A stretch of DNA of 64,000 bases from Bolinopsis microptera. Taxonomy: Eukaryota; Ctenophora; Tentaculata; Lobata; Bolinopsidae. The stretch spans positions 17,518,712 through 17,582,711 of the forward strand of contig NC_087074.1 of the NCBI RefSeq assembly GCF_026151205.1. The letters run 5' to 3'. The translations under genes and the position numbers were made by a program. A model generated the notes under the pieces. It did not search any database. It had not been told where the DNA came from and worked only from the letters and a program-made list of their open reading frames with translations. Every line of letters starts with the position of its first letter. The stretch's first letter is position 1. Of this stretch, positions 1 through 10,830 are shown piece by piece.

Positions 1-441
1 CGTTCGGTGAAAGGGGGGGGGGGGGGGGAGGGGGGGGATAGTTTTCACTTTTCAGACAAGGGAAGGGGCAAGGAAACGTGTGATTACTTGATTATTGATT
101 TTTCACGTTTTAAGTTAATCTCGACACGTGTTCAGTAATTATGTGTTTTATAAATACCCTACTGTTTACACTTTTTAAATCCCTTTAAAGCCAACAATAT
201 AATCCACAAAACAGACTCCTGGCACTAATTTCAGGATCTAAAATAGGCCCGGGCTTTTTTTTAAGTTACTGACATGACGCTGGTCCTCACTTTTTGGAGT
301 CTACTCCCTCATTTCCAGGTTAGTGCACTATTAGTGGGGAGGAGGTGTATCTACTTTATCAGTCACGTAACCTCATGACACTCCCCACCACGGGTAACTT
401 GTAATGGTAACGTTGTCATGGTAACAGAAATGTGTTTTCAG

Positions 442-514
442 GCTGAACAGGAAGCTGTACAACAACCGGTCTGACAAGTTACAAGTGGTGGACCTACATC
501 ATCTAGATGTACAG
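442..514 (+). CDS. Internal exon of an unidentified gene
   Basis: A 73-nt segment lies between a good acceptor (TGTGTTTTCAG, ending at 441) and a GT donor (CAG|GTTCGT). Only the frame starting one base in is naturally read: it gives 24 codons containing LNRKLYNNRSDKL and VVDLHHLDVQ, and ends in phase 0. The DLHHL stretch is reminiscent of the DLHGL start of Smr domains, but that rests on five residues and I do not assign the family. The rest of the gene would lie left of the window. The exon call rests on splice sites and open frame, not homology. Confidence 0.45.
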
Positions 515-807
515 GTTCGTTCATTTACTGATTGATAGCTATTTTAATGAACTTATTTGTTTAGATTTATGACGTGTTTCTCAATTGACAATTGTATACC
601 CTCGAGATAATACAAAATTCTATGAAGGATACATTTTTAATGTTCAATTACATAAATGACAAACTTAAGTTGACTAAATCGCTGCCTGTATTTGGATTAT
701 TTAAAAAAATCAATTTGGTGTGACCACAGTACCATAAGTCGCACTGAGCATAAAACCTGTGAGCGAATCACCATACTTAAAGAGTGTGTGCCAGCTCATG
801 TCCGTCT

Positions 808-1489
808 TCATAACCTCTTCCCTCCACTGTCCCCATCTTGACTGCATCTCAAGACTTCAAGAGAGCCGCATTGAACTTCCCTTTCATGCTCGAGGTTTCT
901 TTTAACTCTCTGAAGGACCTCAGCTTGTTGTTCCCGGGCGTTCATCTTCTTCCACGGTTTCTTCCATTCTCCAAAACCAATCCTTGCCCTGCTGTACGGC
1001 TGGACCATTCCTCTCACCGCTTCACAGACTAAGTCCCTCTCAGCACAATCTAGTTCCTTGTCTGGTCTCCAAACTCTCCCTGACCTGACTTGCGGTTGAA
1101 TCGCCCTTATCATGTCATCAAAAAACTGCTGGTAGAACTGATGGAGTCGACATTTCTCCAGCTTCCAAGTATCGGACAGGCTGCCGATGGGCAAGGCCAC
1201 ACTAGATGTTTGACTAAATAAGCAGATGTTACTCAGTGTATGGCATACACCCTGCCACGTCCTCAGAAAACTGTTGGCGTGCTGCCTCTGCTCTAATCCA
1301 CCGACCCAGGAACTTGATTGGCTTTTCCGCTACGTTTGGAATCACCTCTCCCCCTAGACTCAGACTTTCTTCGACGCCTCCACTTCCACTGTTCTCTTCA
1401 TACCATTCTACTACTACCCCCCTCTTCATAACCAGGGCTCTTGACTTGGAGGATTTCAACTGGATTCTGGAAACGTGACCAGTCCACAT
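808..1489 (-). pseudogene. Non-LTR retrotransposon fragment (reverse-transcriptase C-terminal region)
   Basis: Two minus-strand open segments lie in the expected order. The first (1489 to 1229) contains KSRALVMKRG and KPIKFLGRWIRAEAARQQ, typical of the region after the polymerase domain in a LINE family whose members read 'KSRSLVL...KPVKSLGRW'. The second (1200 to 808) resembles the far C-terminus of such proteins, with a basic, glutamate-rich helix near REQQAEVLQRVKRNLEHE. The region between them in an intact element is missing and the two are not in one frame, so this is a dead internal-deletion copy in an intron of the left-end gene. Family placement is from memory of typical motifs. Confidence 0.6.
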
Positions 1490-1902
1490 ATCTCTTAAAT
1501 ATATTGAGCAGGGTTTTCATATCCTTCATCCGGGCACATGTCAAACAACTGGATGGATAACATCATTAATTATACGGCACTAATTGGTGATATAATCTGA
1601 CCCCCTAATAATTGGGGTTCCCCTTTGTCGTGCTAGCCCTTAAATGGGTCATAACTTGGCCAAATTGTGTAATCAACTTGAAATTTTGGGAATCACTTGA
1701 ATTATTATACCAAATGTACATGTGTCTGTCAACTTTGGAGTTCCTAGTATAAAGTGTTGTCATTTTATGGCGACAATAATTAAAACTAAAAGGAGAGAGT
1801 GACGTGCCACACCCTCTGAAATCAATGAAATTTGGCGAAACTTTCAGAAATACTAAGTTTGACCCACATGTGAAGGTCGCTAAACTAAATGTAATATTTC
1901 AG

Positions 1903-1959
1903 GTACAAATTCTACTAGTACGATTCGATGCAGTGGAAGAGGTTGAAGTTGACGTTTAA
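1903..1959 (+). CDS. Possible terminal coding exon of the same unidentified gene
   Basis: After the acceptor GTAATATTTCAG (ending 1902) the phase-0 frame reads VQILLVRFDAVEEVEVDV and stops at TAA 1957-1959, matching the phase of the exon at 442-514. A strong GTGAGT donor follows at 2056, and another acceptor (ATCTTTTCAG, ending 2798) with an AATAAA signal at about 2872 suggests a spliced 3' UTR or an alternative last exon. Exon order and the true stop are inferred. Confidence 0.3.
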   Translation, partial: VQILLVRFDAVEEVEVDV

Positions 1960-2441
1960 GCAGTCACCCTGCCGAACAAGAAATCAGTCAGGCAAAGAGG
2001 CTAGGTTGACTAGAAACTCAATCACTATATCCGTGAAACTTGCTGGAAGCTATGTGAGTTATTTTACCTCCTTATTTCAAATGACCTCCAAACCAATTAC
2101 ATTGAACTTTGAAGAGGTGAAGAAACCATTAATATTTACTGAATTAAATGCGACTATAAAACCGAAATAGTAATACACTGCTGACTACAAAGAAACATCT
2201 TACATGGGGCCAGGCTCATATAAGTGTGCATATGTTAGTGTTCATAGCCGTTGAAAATATGGCGGAATGACAGGCTGAATGTGGCCCATAGTAGAAGAAA
2301 AAACATTATAATTCATTCCGACCATCATAGAAATACAATTAAACTAGAATGAAACAAAGAGTATTAAATTTTTAAATTAGTCGAGTCAACCAAATTTCAC
2401 AGAGAAGCTGGAAATTTATACGACAATTTAAACGCAATGTG

Positions 2442-2505
2442 TATGCGCCGTGATCAATGGTCACGGCGCATAACCATTGCGCCGTGACCGTTGATCACAG
2501 CGCAT
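2442..2505. repeat. Overlapping palindromes (alternative hairpins)
   Basis: TATGCGCCGTGA and TCACGGCGCATA form a 12-bp stem around a 7-base loop. The right arm (GGTCACGGCGCA) can instead pair with the downstream TGCGCCGTGACC, so the two hairpins exclude each other. No transposon or gene context explains it. Confidence 0.7.
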
Positions 2506-2798
2506 AACCCGTAAGATGCTGCGCACATTTTTTATTTTAAAATGGCGGGAACACATTTCAACTGCCATTGTTATACGATACATTGAAGTGCATAGTGGAG
2601 TGTGTGGTCTGATAGTAGACAGAGGACTTATTTGAAACATTCCCGGTGCCTTCAACTGTTCTTTGCACTGACTATTTGATTGCTTAAACGAATAGGCGAG
2701 CCTTCAAAAACATTAGTTTCAATGTTTTCATAGTTTTATGATGCAAATATGATTTTTCCATTTACTTAACTGATAATACCCCCAATATCTTTTCAGGT

Positions 2799-2877
2799 GT
2801 GGAGGTCGGACCGAAACTGTAATCAGACATTAAACATTAACGAGGACCAATTATTTTACTCCTTTAATGATGAATAA
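2799..2877 (+). other. Possible last exon with polyadenylation signal
   Basis: A pyrimidine-rich acceptor (AATATCTTTTCAG) precedes GTGTGGAGGTCGG. The phase-0 frame stays open to a TAA that overlaps an AATAAA hexamer (GATGAATAAAG). It may be the 3' UTR or an alternative last exon of the gene whose exon is at 442-514. No homology supports it. Confidence 0.3.
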
Positions 2878-2899
2878 AGATCGCTGATTGCTTTTACTA

Positions 2900-3600
2900 A
2901 TATATAGTGTTAAAATGAAAGAGAAACTGTTGAGACGAAAGAGAAAAAAGCACTCATTTATTTATAGTTTTATGTCTTAACAATGTTATTCGAAAGCTAA
3001 TTTTAAAAGCTGGCTCTGAATCCTTGCTAAATGATTTGGGAAGGTGTAAGGGCTAAATATGCCTGTAGACATCATTTTCAGTGGGTTTTATGAAGTTTAT
3101 GATTAGGGTATATTTTGGGACTGAAATAAGCGCAAGACCTTCGACGTTTCTATTCCTACTGTTTTTTTAATTTAGCAAATATACAAAAAAAATTATACTG
3201 TCGTAAAGATAAAATGTTTAGTTATCGGATAGATACTTTAAAATTAAGTATTAAAATCACCGAGCTAAGATATTCAATGTTAAACTCAAAAATGTTCACG
3301 CGTTTATGAAGAAATATCTAATTCTGCGCGTAGTTTTTTGTCACAACTATGGCAAATTTTTACCAATTTTGTTCATAATTTCAAAATGTTATTTAGTAGA
3401 CAAATTACTTTCGGACTAAATCCTTATTGTTTATTCAAATCTAAAAGAAACAACATTTATTTGACTTCAAAATTGTTCAATCTGAATACGAGCTAATTAC
3501 GACGAAGGGAGGTCACAACACTGCGCGCAGGAGTGTTCATACAATGTGAACATTTGGCCATTGGCAGTTTATATAAAAATAAAAAGCATTCAAACAATTC
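2900..3600. other. AT-rich stretch with no recognised feature
   Basis: I see no splice-bounded exon, known protein motif or clear repeat here. The sequence is strongly AT-rich intergenic DNA. Confidence 0.5.
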
Positions 3601-3608
3601 AAACAAGA

Positions 3609-3727
3609 ATTATTTGATGCGCGGCGCGGCCCAGTAGTGCATCGCGCTACAACTTCAATATTGGATGTGCATGCAACATCCGCTTTGTAGCGCGATGCAC
3701 TACTGGGTCGCGCGCGCATCAAATAAT
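3609..3727. mobile_element. Inverted-repeat MITE with about 43-bp arms
   Basis: The left arm (3609-3652, beginning ATTATTTGATGCGCG and including CAGTAGTGCATCGCGCTAC) is nearly the reverse complement of 3685-3727. The arms enclose a 32-base loop. There is no coding capacity, and I could not fix a target-site duplication with confidence. Confidence 0.7.
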
Positions 3728-3976
3728 GCTTCTCGCAACCGGTAGATCGGCGAAATGCACCACTGTGCCTCACCGAGCTGCGAAGGATTGACATCGTGAA
3801 TCAACATCCGTTTAAAGTTTGCACGTGCAAAAGGTGAGACTTTTACTCATTTGTGATTTAGATTAGATTATGCGTTCCCAAAATTATATATATTCAATAT
3901 TGTGTCACGTCACCAGTCACGTCGCATGACCCCCATTGTTGTTTCTAGTCTTAACAGTTGACACACGCTGTAACCC

Positions 3977-4068
3977 TTGTAGGTTTATAACCTACTAGGA
4001 CGCGCGCCGAGTTGGACTCGTAATAATATAATATTTTGAACAAATATTTTACGAGTATCACCCGTTAT
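3977..4068 (-). mobile_element. Small element 'B', copy 1 (8-bp TSD TGTAACCC)
   Basis: This 92-bp insertion, in reverse orientation relative to the copies at 18417 and 19264, starts TTGTAGGTTTATAACCTAC and ends ATCACCCGTTAT. It is flanked by TGTAACCC at 3969-3976 and 4069-4076. The uninterrupted form of the flanking sequence occurs near 18667-18694 (with one C/T difference), so the insertion is precise. The element contains short palindromes (GTAGGTTTATAACCTAC, CGAGTTGGACTCG) but lacks obvious matching terminal inverted repeats. An 8-bp duplication is the hallmark of hAT-type transposition. Confidence 0.8.
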
Positions 4069-4213
4069 TGTAACCCCTTTTGATCGCGTGCAAAGCGCGC
4101 GCGGTCGGCTGGCCGGGGTGCACTCTTCCGGCCGTGCACGAAAAGTTCACATAGCCATGTGTCTACGCGTACTGCGTGACGCGCTTGTTTCACAAGTAGA
4201 ATCTTATAATTGC

Positions 4214-4295
4214 TTACTGGGCCGCGCTCAGCCTGTCATTCCGCCTAATCTCTATTTGTTGTTTACCAACATTAAAGTCTGGGGTCCTCAGGTAA
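4214..4295. mobile_element. Small element 'A', copy 1 (8-bp TSD ATAATTGC)
   Basis: An 82-bp element running from TTACTGGGCCGCGCTCAG to GGGGTCCTCAGGTAA, flanked on both sides by ATAATTGC (4206-4213, 4296-4303). The termini TTACTGGG and TTACCTGAGG are imperfect inverted repeats. Related copies lie near 8195, 12057, 15201 and 19196. It has no coding capacity and is probably hAT-mobilised, judging by the TSD length. Confidence 0.8.
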
Positions 4296-4396
4296 ATAAT
4301 TGCCGCCTTCGGCGGTCGCGCGCTACTGCAAGCGAGAGGGCTCTGGTTAGAGCAACACGAAAAGTATACATGACAACGTGTATGAAGTCGTTTCAC

Positions 4397-4465
4397 TGTA
4401 GCGTTTCTACGATACAAGGGGGAGCCGCGCACACGTGCGCGGCGGGTCATACAACGTATCAAAAC
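4397..4465 (+). mobile_element. Partial copy of small element 'E'
   Basis: The stretch with GTTTCTACGATACAAGGGGG and CACGTGCGCGGCGGGTCAT matches the 3' half of the elements at 18760-18873 and 18991-19094. The 5' half (GTATCACGTGGTGACCCCC) is not present here. Confidence 0.6.
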
Positions 4466-4489
4466 GATTATAGTTAATTAATGGCATAA

Positions 4490-4622
4490 CAGTGGCGTAA
4501 CGAAGGGCCTCGCTGACCCCGCTGTGCGAGAGGGGCATTTTAGTGCTTTATAGGTGTTAGGGGGCGCAAAATCGTCGTTTGACTGTGGGGGACAATTTTT
4601 TACAAGCAACGTTACGCCACTG
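4490..4622. mobile_element. hAT-like MITE with CAGTGGCGTAACG termini
   Basis: The termini CAGTGGCGTAACG and CGTTACGCCACTG are perfect 13-bp inverted repeats, the typical look of hAT ends. ATGGCAT occurs just outside both ends, but spaced by one or two extra bases, so the target-site duplication has decayed. A second copy with a better TSD is at 46240-46531. Confidence 0.75.
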
Positions 4623-6485
4623 CATGGCATTATATATCAATAAAATACCAACTTGTATGAGTATAAAGTAGCATATTCAGTCAGTGATCGACATGGACAA
4701 ATATGCTTACATAAACACAAAGAAATGTTTTCAAAGGTAAAATTTCGAAATCGTTGAAATTACCTCCTTATTAATGAAATTATCAGTTTTGACTTTGTAT
4801 GTTGTAAAGTACCCTGAAATTAATCAAAAAGAGATGATATTTGACCAAAATCCACCCAGGAAACCTTACTGGTGGGGGCCTAACTTTGAAAATAAAAGTT
4901 TAAAGCATACCCAACCGTCAAACATTATGTTACAGCTAAAGTCTTTCCCAAACAAAAGTAAATGATATTTATTTGAAATTGAATGACAGTCCGCAAATGC
5001 AAAATGATACTGAAAATGAAATCGGTCGGTCGCTTTTCCCATTCATTTACGATTGTAATACTAATAGATTAAGAAGAACTACCCGAAGGCAGCTGTACTC
5101 GGCAATGCCAATAACGATTCATTAAACATCAGCTAATTGGATACTAACTTCCGCCCTTATCCCAAAATACTAGGTATCGACCCAATTCCCCGAAAGCAAC
5201 CAAGGCCGAACGAGATTTACAGCATGTGATTACTAGTACAGGGAAATCCGTCTGAAAAAATCGATCTGCTGACACACGAAGCTTTCAGAGGATTTTTGAC
5301 GTTTTTAAGTCCCATTAGCTGCCCTTTATGGCTGACCAACTTTTCCAAACTTTTCCACGTGGCTTAAGGCCACTTTTTGCCACTTTACCACTTTTTACCA
5401 CCTTTCTTGTTTGTCGAATATCTTTAGTTGTAAACATCGTAAAAGGTTGCGAATCAATCGAGTGTGTTCATATTATCAGGAAGAAAAACTTTTGTTCAAA
5501 CAATTTTTACGTCAGATAATAATTAAATTGGATAATTATCAATTAACCAATTAGCAAAATTCTAAAAAATTTTTATTGGCTTAAAATGATCGGAATAGCT
5601 TAAAACACGGAGAAAAGTAGTTTTTAGAAAAAATTGTAAAATTTTTCACTTACATTTTTTTTTCGAGACTTCGAAAAATTTCGAAAATTCAAAATATTTT
5701 TTTCCCGCCAAAAGTGATCAAATTGCATGAAACGCGGAGAAAAATGATTTTCAAAAAAACTTAGTCAATTTTTCGTTTCAAGAATACTTAAATCACCAAT
5801 ATTTTTAGTTGGAGTTCAGTAAATCTCGGCAGATTTTAGTAATAATCAGGAATTACTAACTCTAAGTGGAAAGGTCTGAAACTGAAAAACGTTAAGTTTA
5901 ACCATACGATCGCGATATAAGAGTTTCATAACTAATTACAATACAGCCTTATCGATTTTCACAGAAACTGCACCAATGGCACAGTCAAGATCGAAACGAT
6001 AGCATGCTGTACTGTCATTTTATTGATTTCAATGATGAATCAGTGGGGTTAAGATAATCACATTTGTAATAAATAAAACCTCTCTGTACTGTCAATTGTG
6101 CTAATCTGAACCGGCCTACCTGTATTACCAGACTTCTTCTTTTCCTCAACAATCAAACCGAGTTGTTCATATCGCATTTGGTGGGTGATGTAAAGTAAGT
6201 AGTAATACATATCGAGCTATATTCAATCACAATACGACACAATGCAACACGTGTATATTATATTATGGCCCTTAATGAGGTATATGAAACGTTCTATACC
6301 GTACACTTCTCGCTTCTCCCGTGAGAGGCCTGATATGGAGAGGTTTTACAGTTTATCACGAAAACGTCCACTTGGTCTCATGGCTCTTTGCCAGCTCAAA
6401 GAAGGCAAGAAAAGACCAGAAAGCTTAGAATGTCAACTCGCAAGAGCGGGCTACCGGACAACTGAACCCAATTTAGACATTTAGA

Positions 6486-6545
6486 TTAACCCTAACTCTA
6501 ACCCTAACCCTAACCCTAACCCTAACCCTAACCCTAACCCTAACC
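6486..6545. repeat. Interstitial telomere-like array (CCCTAA)n
   Basis: About nine head-to-tail CCCTAA units, one with a variant (CTCTAA), equal TTAGGG repeats on the other strand. It sits in the loop of the large fold-back repeat and is itself bracketed by a small inverted repeat (ACAACTGAACCC at about 6459, GGTTCAGTTGT at about 6573). Single TTAGGG-like units also occur near 8790 and 9470. Confidence 0.9.
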
Positions 6546-8194
6546 AATTAAGCTGATTAGTTAGTGGGAACTAGGTTCAGTTGTCAGTCTTCGATCTGTC
6601 CCACATTAATCTCGGGCTGATCATCATGGGCCCCGAATATCCTGCGGGAAGAACCTGTATTTTTACTTCACGACGTCCGGATTTCAAATCAACATCCTCA
6701 ATAAGTCACATTAACAATCCTTACTGATCAGGATCTGTCTCTATTAGCAATTTCCAAAATATCCTGACTCTCGTGGAACATTTCACTGAATTAATTATTA
6801 CCGGTTCTTTACTACCCCTTGCCCGACACTGTACTCGTATCTAAATCTTACCCTTTCCCGTATGTTACCCTTGTTGATTTTACTTTTAGCCGACCCTGAC
6901 ATATGGGCCATGGGGGTGATTTGAGGTATCCCGCAAATGAAGCGGTATGCAGTACAATACAAAACAGTCACAGTAGATGTTGGAAGGTGTATTTACACTT
7001 GCTTCCTGGACCTGGCTGTTCCTCAGTTTCCCTGATCTGTTCTTGCCCTTCTTCGAACTGTAAATGAGCCATGAGACCAAGTAGACGTTTTCGTGATAAA
7101 CTGTAAAACCTCTCTATACCGGGTTTCTCACGGTATAAAGCGTTTCATAAACCTCATTAAGAGCCATATAATATACACGTACTGTGTCGTATTGTGATTG
7201 AATATAGCTCGATATGTATTACTACTTAGTTTACATCACCCACCAAATGCGATATGAACAACTCGGTTTGATTGTTGAGGAAAAGAAGAAGTCTGGTAAT
7301 ACAGGTAGGCCGGTTCAGATTAGCACAATTGACAGTACAGAGAGGTTTTATTTATTACAAATGTGATTATCTTAACCCCACTGATTCATCATTGAAATCA
7401 ATAAAATGACAGTACAGCATGCTATCGTTTCGATCTTGACTGTGCCATTGGTGCAGTTTCTGTGAAAATCGATAAGGCTGTATTGTAATTAGTTATGAAA
7501 CTCTTATATCGCGATCGTATGGTTAAACTTAACGTTTTTCAGTTTCAGACCTTTCCACTTAGAGTTAGTAATTCCTGATTATTACTAAAATCTGCCGAGA
7601 TTTACTGAACTCCAACTAAAAATATTGGTGATTTAAGTATTCTTGAAACGAAAAATTGACTAAGTTTTTTTGAAAATCATTTTTCTCCGCGTTTCATGCA
7701 ATTTGATCACTTTTGGCGGGAAAAAAATATTTTGAATTTTCGAAATTTTTCGAAGTCTCGAAAAAAAAATGTAAGTGAAAAATTTTACAATTTTTTCTAA
7801 AAACTACTTTTCTCCGTGTTTTAAGCTATTCCGATCATTTTAAGCCAATAAAAATTTTTTAGAATTTTGCTAATTGGTTAATTGATAATTATCCAATTTA
7901 ATTATTATCTGACGTAAAAATTGTTTGAACAAAAGTTTTTCTTCCTGATAATATGAACACACTCGATTGATTCGCAACCTTTTACGATGTTCACAACTAA
8001 AGATATTCGACAAACAAGAAAGGTGGTAAAAAGTGGTAAAGTGGCAAAAAGTGGCCTTAAGCCACGTGGAAAAGTTTGGAAAAGTTGGTCAGCCATAAAG
8101 GGCAGCTAATGGGACTCAAAAACGTCAAAAATCCTCTGAAAGCTTCGTGTGTCAGCAGATCGATTATTTCAGACGGATTTCCCTGTACTATACC

Positions 8195-8293
8195 TGGGGA
8201 CCTCAGGCTATTAGTATTATATTTATGTCCATAATCATATTAGAATGTTTAATAGAGATTAGGCGGAATGACATGCTGAGCGCCACCCAGTAA
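8195..8293. mobile_element. Small element 'A', copy 2
   Basis: Reads TGGGGACCTCAGGCTATTAG through GGCGGAATGACATGCTGAGCG to CCACCCAGTAA, matching the copy at 4214-4295 in reverse. It abuts the right end of the large fold-back arm. No independent 8-bp duplication flanks it. Confidence 0.65.
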
Positions 8294-8904
8294 AGCATGT
8301 GATTGATGTAATTAATCGAAAATTATTACAATTCGTAAGCCGTGAATAAATGGGAAAAGCGACCAATTTCATTCTCGGTATCATTTTGGATTTGCGGACT
8401 GTCAATCTGTCATTCAAATAAATATTATTTACTTTTGCTTGGGAAAGAGAGACGCTGGCAGCGGTCCACTATCTACCCAATTATGGGTTTTGTCCAAATT
8501 TCCTATTCAGTATTATTATATTTATATATTGGATACGTGTTGGGCGGTCAGAATTAAATTTACTCTAAATCTAATGCGAGCGTGCTAAATCACTCTACAG
8601 TCGATCTTCGAGATTGTTCTAAAAGGGCCCCCGACAGTTGAAACCAACTTCCATCGATGTATTTTCGGACGCTGATTCCGAATCACCCCCATGACATAGG
8701 GTTAAAATGCTCCCCTGACGAGATATTGGCGAAAAACTGTCTCGATCACGTGATATGACCGTATAAGGAAGTTAGTCTAATTTCTCGTTAGGGTTAGGGT
8801 TGGGATCAGACTAGAGGGTTAGGGTTTCGAATAGTCTTTCAGGGCCAGCTAGAGAACGGGTTGAAAAAGTCACGTGACAGTCGAGTGTAGAGTGATTAAT
8901 CATC

Positions 8905-9062
8905 ATCCAATCTAATGCGGCCGGTTTCGACTGAGCGAGTTTCTGCTTTTGTGCCGTTTTAACTTTTGCACCGTTTATACTTATGCTTATAGTTATACCG
9001 TTTATACTTATGCAATTCAACTGCGATAGTGAAGTCCAGGCCGTAGGCACGGGTTTCACTAG
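8905..9062 (+). mobile_element. Helitron-like 3' end, copy 1
   Basis: Shares GCGGCCGGTTTCGACTGAGC and the terminal block GGCCGTAGGCACGGGTTTCA with copies ending at 10146 and 59704, and ends CTAG before T. A GC hairpin about 10 bases before a CTRR|T end is the Helitron signature. Its 5' end is not clear. Confidence 0.6.
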
Positions 9063-9606
9063 TGTATATATAATTCCTTGAAGCTCAACCCTTTTTGTAA
9101 ACTAAAAGTGCCTACCGTATTTATTTTACGTATTCTTTTAAATTTAACCACCAATTTGTAGTCCTTATTTTATAGTATTGTACACCTCGGCATTAGGAAT
9201 GGCCGTTCTCCTTTTGTGTTTTGGGGCTGAATATCTTAATTAAATAATATCAACAATAAGCAGCCTCAATGTTGTATGTCTAAGTAAATATTAATCATGA
9301 AGTATTTCGCCCCGAGCATTAATAATCGCACGGCGTATGAACATAGTGTCAATAATTATCCTAATAGGCTCCTTCCTTATAGTTATAGTTATAGCGTATT
9401 GATGAGGTTAGCTCGATCACCCTGAGTCATTTATGATGACCGTGGTCTTTAACGGTTATACTTATGGTTAGGGTTGGGATTAGGGTTCATGTAAAACCGT
9501 ATTGTTCGGCTGCAAAACCATAAAAACGAAAGTCAAGTGATAATTTTTGGGTGAGCGAATTAGTATTAGTAAGAGCCTCAATTATAGGAAATCGTTACCC
9601 AATAAA

Positions 9607-10146
9607 TCTATGGGTGTGTACGACGTACATGTGTAATTTCTGAACGGCTTAATCAAGAAAACGGTTAGAGTTATAAGACTGGTTTTTTCCGTATAGTTTC
9701 GAATTCGACAAAACTCTGACGAAGCCAATTAGCAAATTTAAAAAATCGGCCGGTGGTATTGGTAAATTGTTTTAATTGATAGTTTTGTACCCCCAAATAT
9801 GATACTAAAGTGTTTCACTTTCTCTCCCCCCCCCCAGCCCCCTCCCAAACTTTTTGTCTCACTCTCTCTCTCTCCTCATTTACAGCTCCCCGAATTACAG
9901 CTTCGTACATAATTAGGTAATTTGGCAGTGGAGTCTATTAAGTATTACCATCGTATATGTGTTCGACACTCAAGAATTAAATTAACTCTAATGCATAATG
10001 CGGCCGGTTTTGACTGAGCGAGTTCATAGTTTTGCACGTACCGTTTCAAATTTTATACTGTTTATACTTTTGCACTGTTTATGGTTTATACGTTTGCAAT
10101 TCAACTGTGATAGTGAAGTCCCGGCCGTAAGCACGGGTTACACTAG
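9607..10146 (+). mobile_element. Non-autonomous Helitron-like element, copy 2
   Basis: Starts TCTATGGGTGTGTACG after an A and ends CTAG before a T, with the hairpin-forming CCCGGCCGTAAGCACGGG just upstream of the end. The interior shares AACGGCTTAATCAAGAAAAC and ACTCTGACGAAGCC with 59196-59704. No helicase or Rep coding sequence is present. The 5' limit is inferred from the TC start rule. Confidence 0.6.
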
Positions 10147-10291
10147 TATGGACATAAACTCGTGAGTTGATTGAAGTACAATTTTCCAATAGGAGCATTA
10201 TTAGTATCCGACATCCGTTCATATGTATTTATTAATATGAGTCGGCGACATCTGTCAGTGTCCGACAGCGACATCTGTCCGACTCAGATGT

Positions 10292-10732
10292 CGACGAACA
10301 ACTGTCTACCAGATCATATTACTGCATAACAACAGTATCCCCTGAATCAAGCAGGGTTCATCAACTCCTTCTTGAACAACTACAACTATGGTCTCAGAGA
10401 AAACGAAACGTATGAATTCAGCCCTACCCTGCGACCCTATCTGCAAACCTATCTCGCCTCTCGACAAGTGGACTCAAGCTGGTAAAACCCTCATCGTCTC
10501 CAGAGCCAACCCAAGCTTCTGCGTTATCTGCAACAAAAGGCATGCTGGTATATCATGCGCTGCTCATGACCCTGTAGCTTCTTCTGAACTATTCACAAAC
10601 ACCTGTTGCTTGATTCAGGGGATATTGTTATTATGCAGTAATATGATCTGGTAGACAGGTGTTTGTGGACAGTTCACAGTTGTTCGTGGACAGTTGTCCG
10701 CGGACAGGGGTTGGGCTATCTAGATACTGCCA
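10292..10732. mobile_element. Partial relative of the 19.8-kb fold-back element
   Basis: The inverted arms TACCAGATCATATTACTGCA (about 10307) and TGCAGTAATATGATCTGGTA (about 10634), and the right end GGGCTATCTAGATACTGCC, match 19772-20616. The left terminal GGCAGTATC is missing and the middle is different: it carries an 88-codon frame (10388-10654) with a CVICNKRHAG patch but no recognised domain. I do not call it a gene. Confidence 0.6.
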
Positions 10733-10830
10733 ATAGTTTATGTTGGATCCTACCGTGCGATTTTCTTGATACTTTCCATAAAGTATGGTGGTTAAAGGAC
10801 GGATAATCTGTGTAAGTTTGAGCGAGTATC

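Larger units (their letters stand above)
5229..8293. mobile_element. Large fold-back repeat with about 1.15-kb arms
   Basis: The left arm (about 5234-6425) is the reverse complement of about 7020-8189 at high identity; the same 63-codon open frame starting MADQLFQTFPRG appears at 5328-5519 (+) and 7905-8096 (-). The outermost matching bases are TAGTACAGGGAAATCCGTC. The loop (about 6425-7020) holds a telomere-like array. AGCATGTGATT occurs at 5221 and 8294, outside the arms and outside a copy of element A joined to the right end, so the composite may have moved as one unit. Weaker inverted homology extends outward (about 4945-5060 against 8335-8460). No transposase is visible. The inner arm keeps a degraded coding-like stretch (ALNEVYET) read toward the loop. 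Confidence 0.75.

Noticed and set aside
1555-1600. Shared TAATTATACGGCACTAATTGGTGAT segment with 25503-25545
   Set aside because: Too short to define an element; recorded only as a probable dispersed repeat trace.
4088-4477. 129-codon + strand frame
   Set aside because: It runs through elements A and E and GC-rich repeat sequence; not splice-bounded and without motif.
5328-5519. 63-codon frame present twice as an inverted copy
   Set aside because: Duplication follows from the fold-back arms; no recognised domain, so not called a gene.
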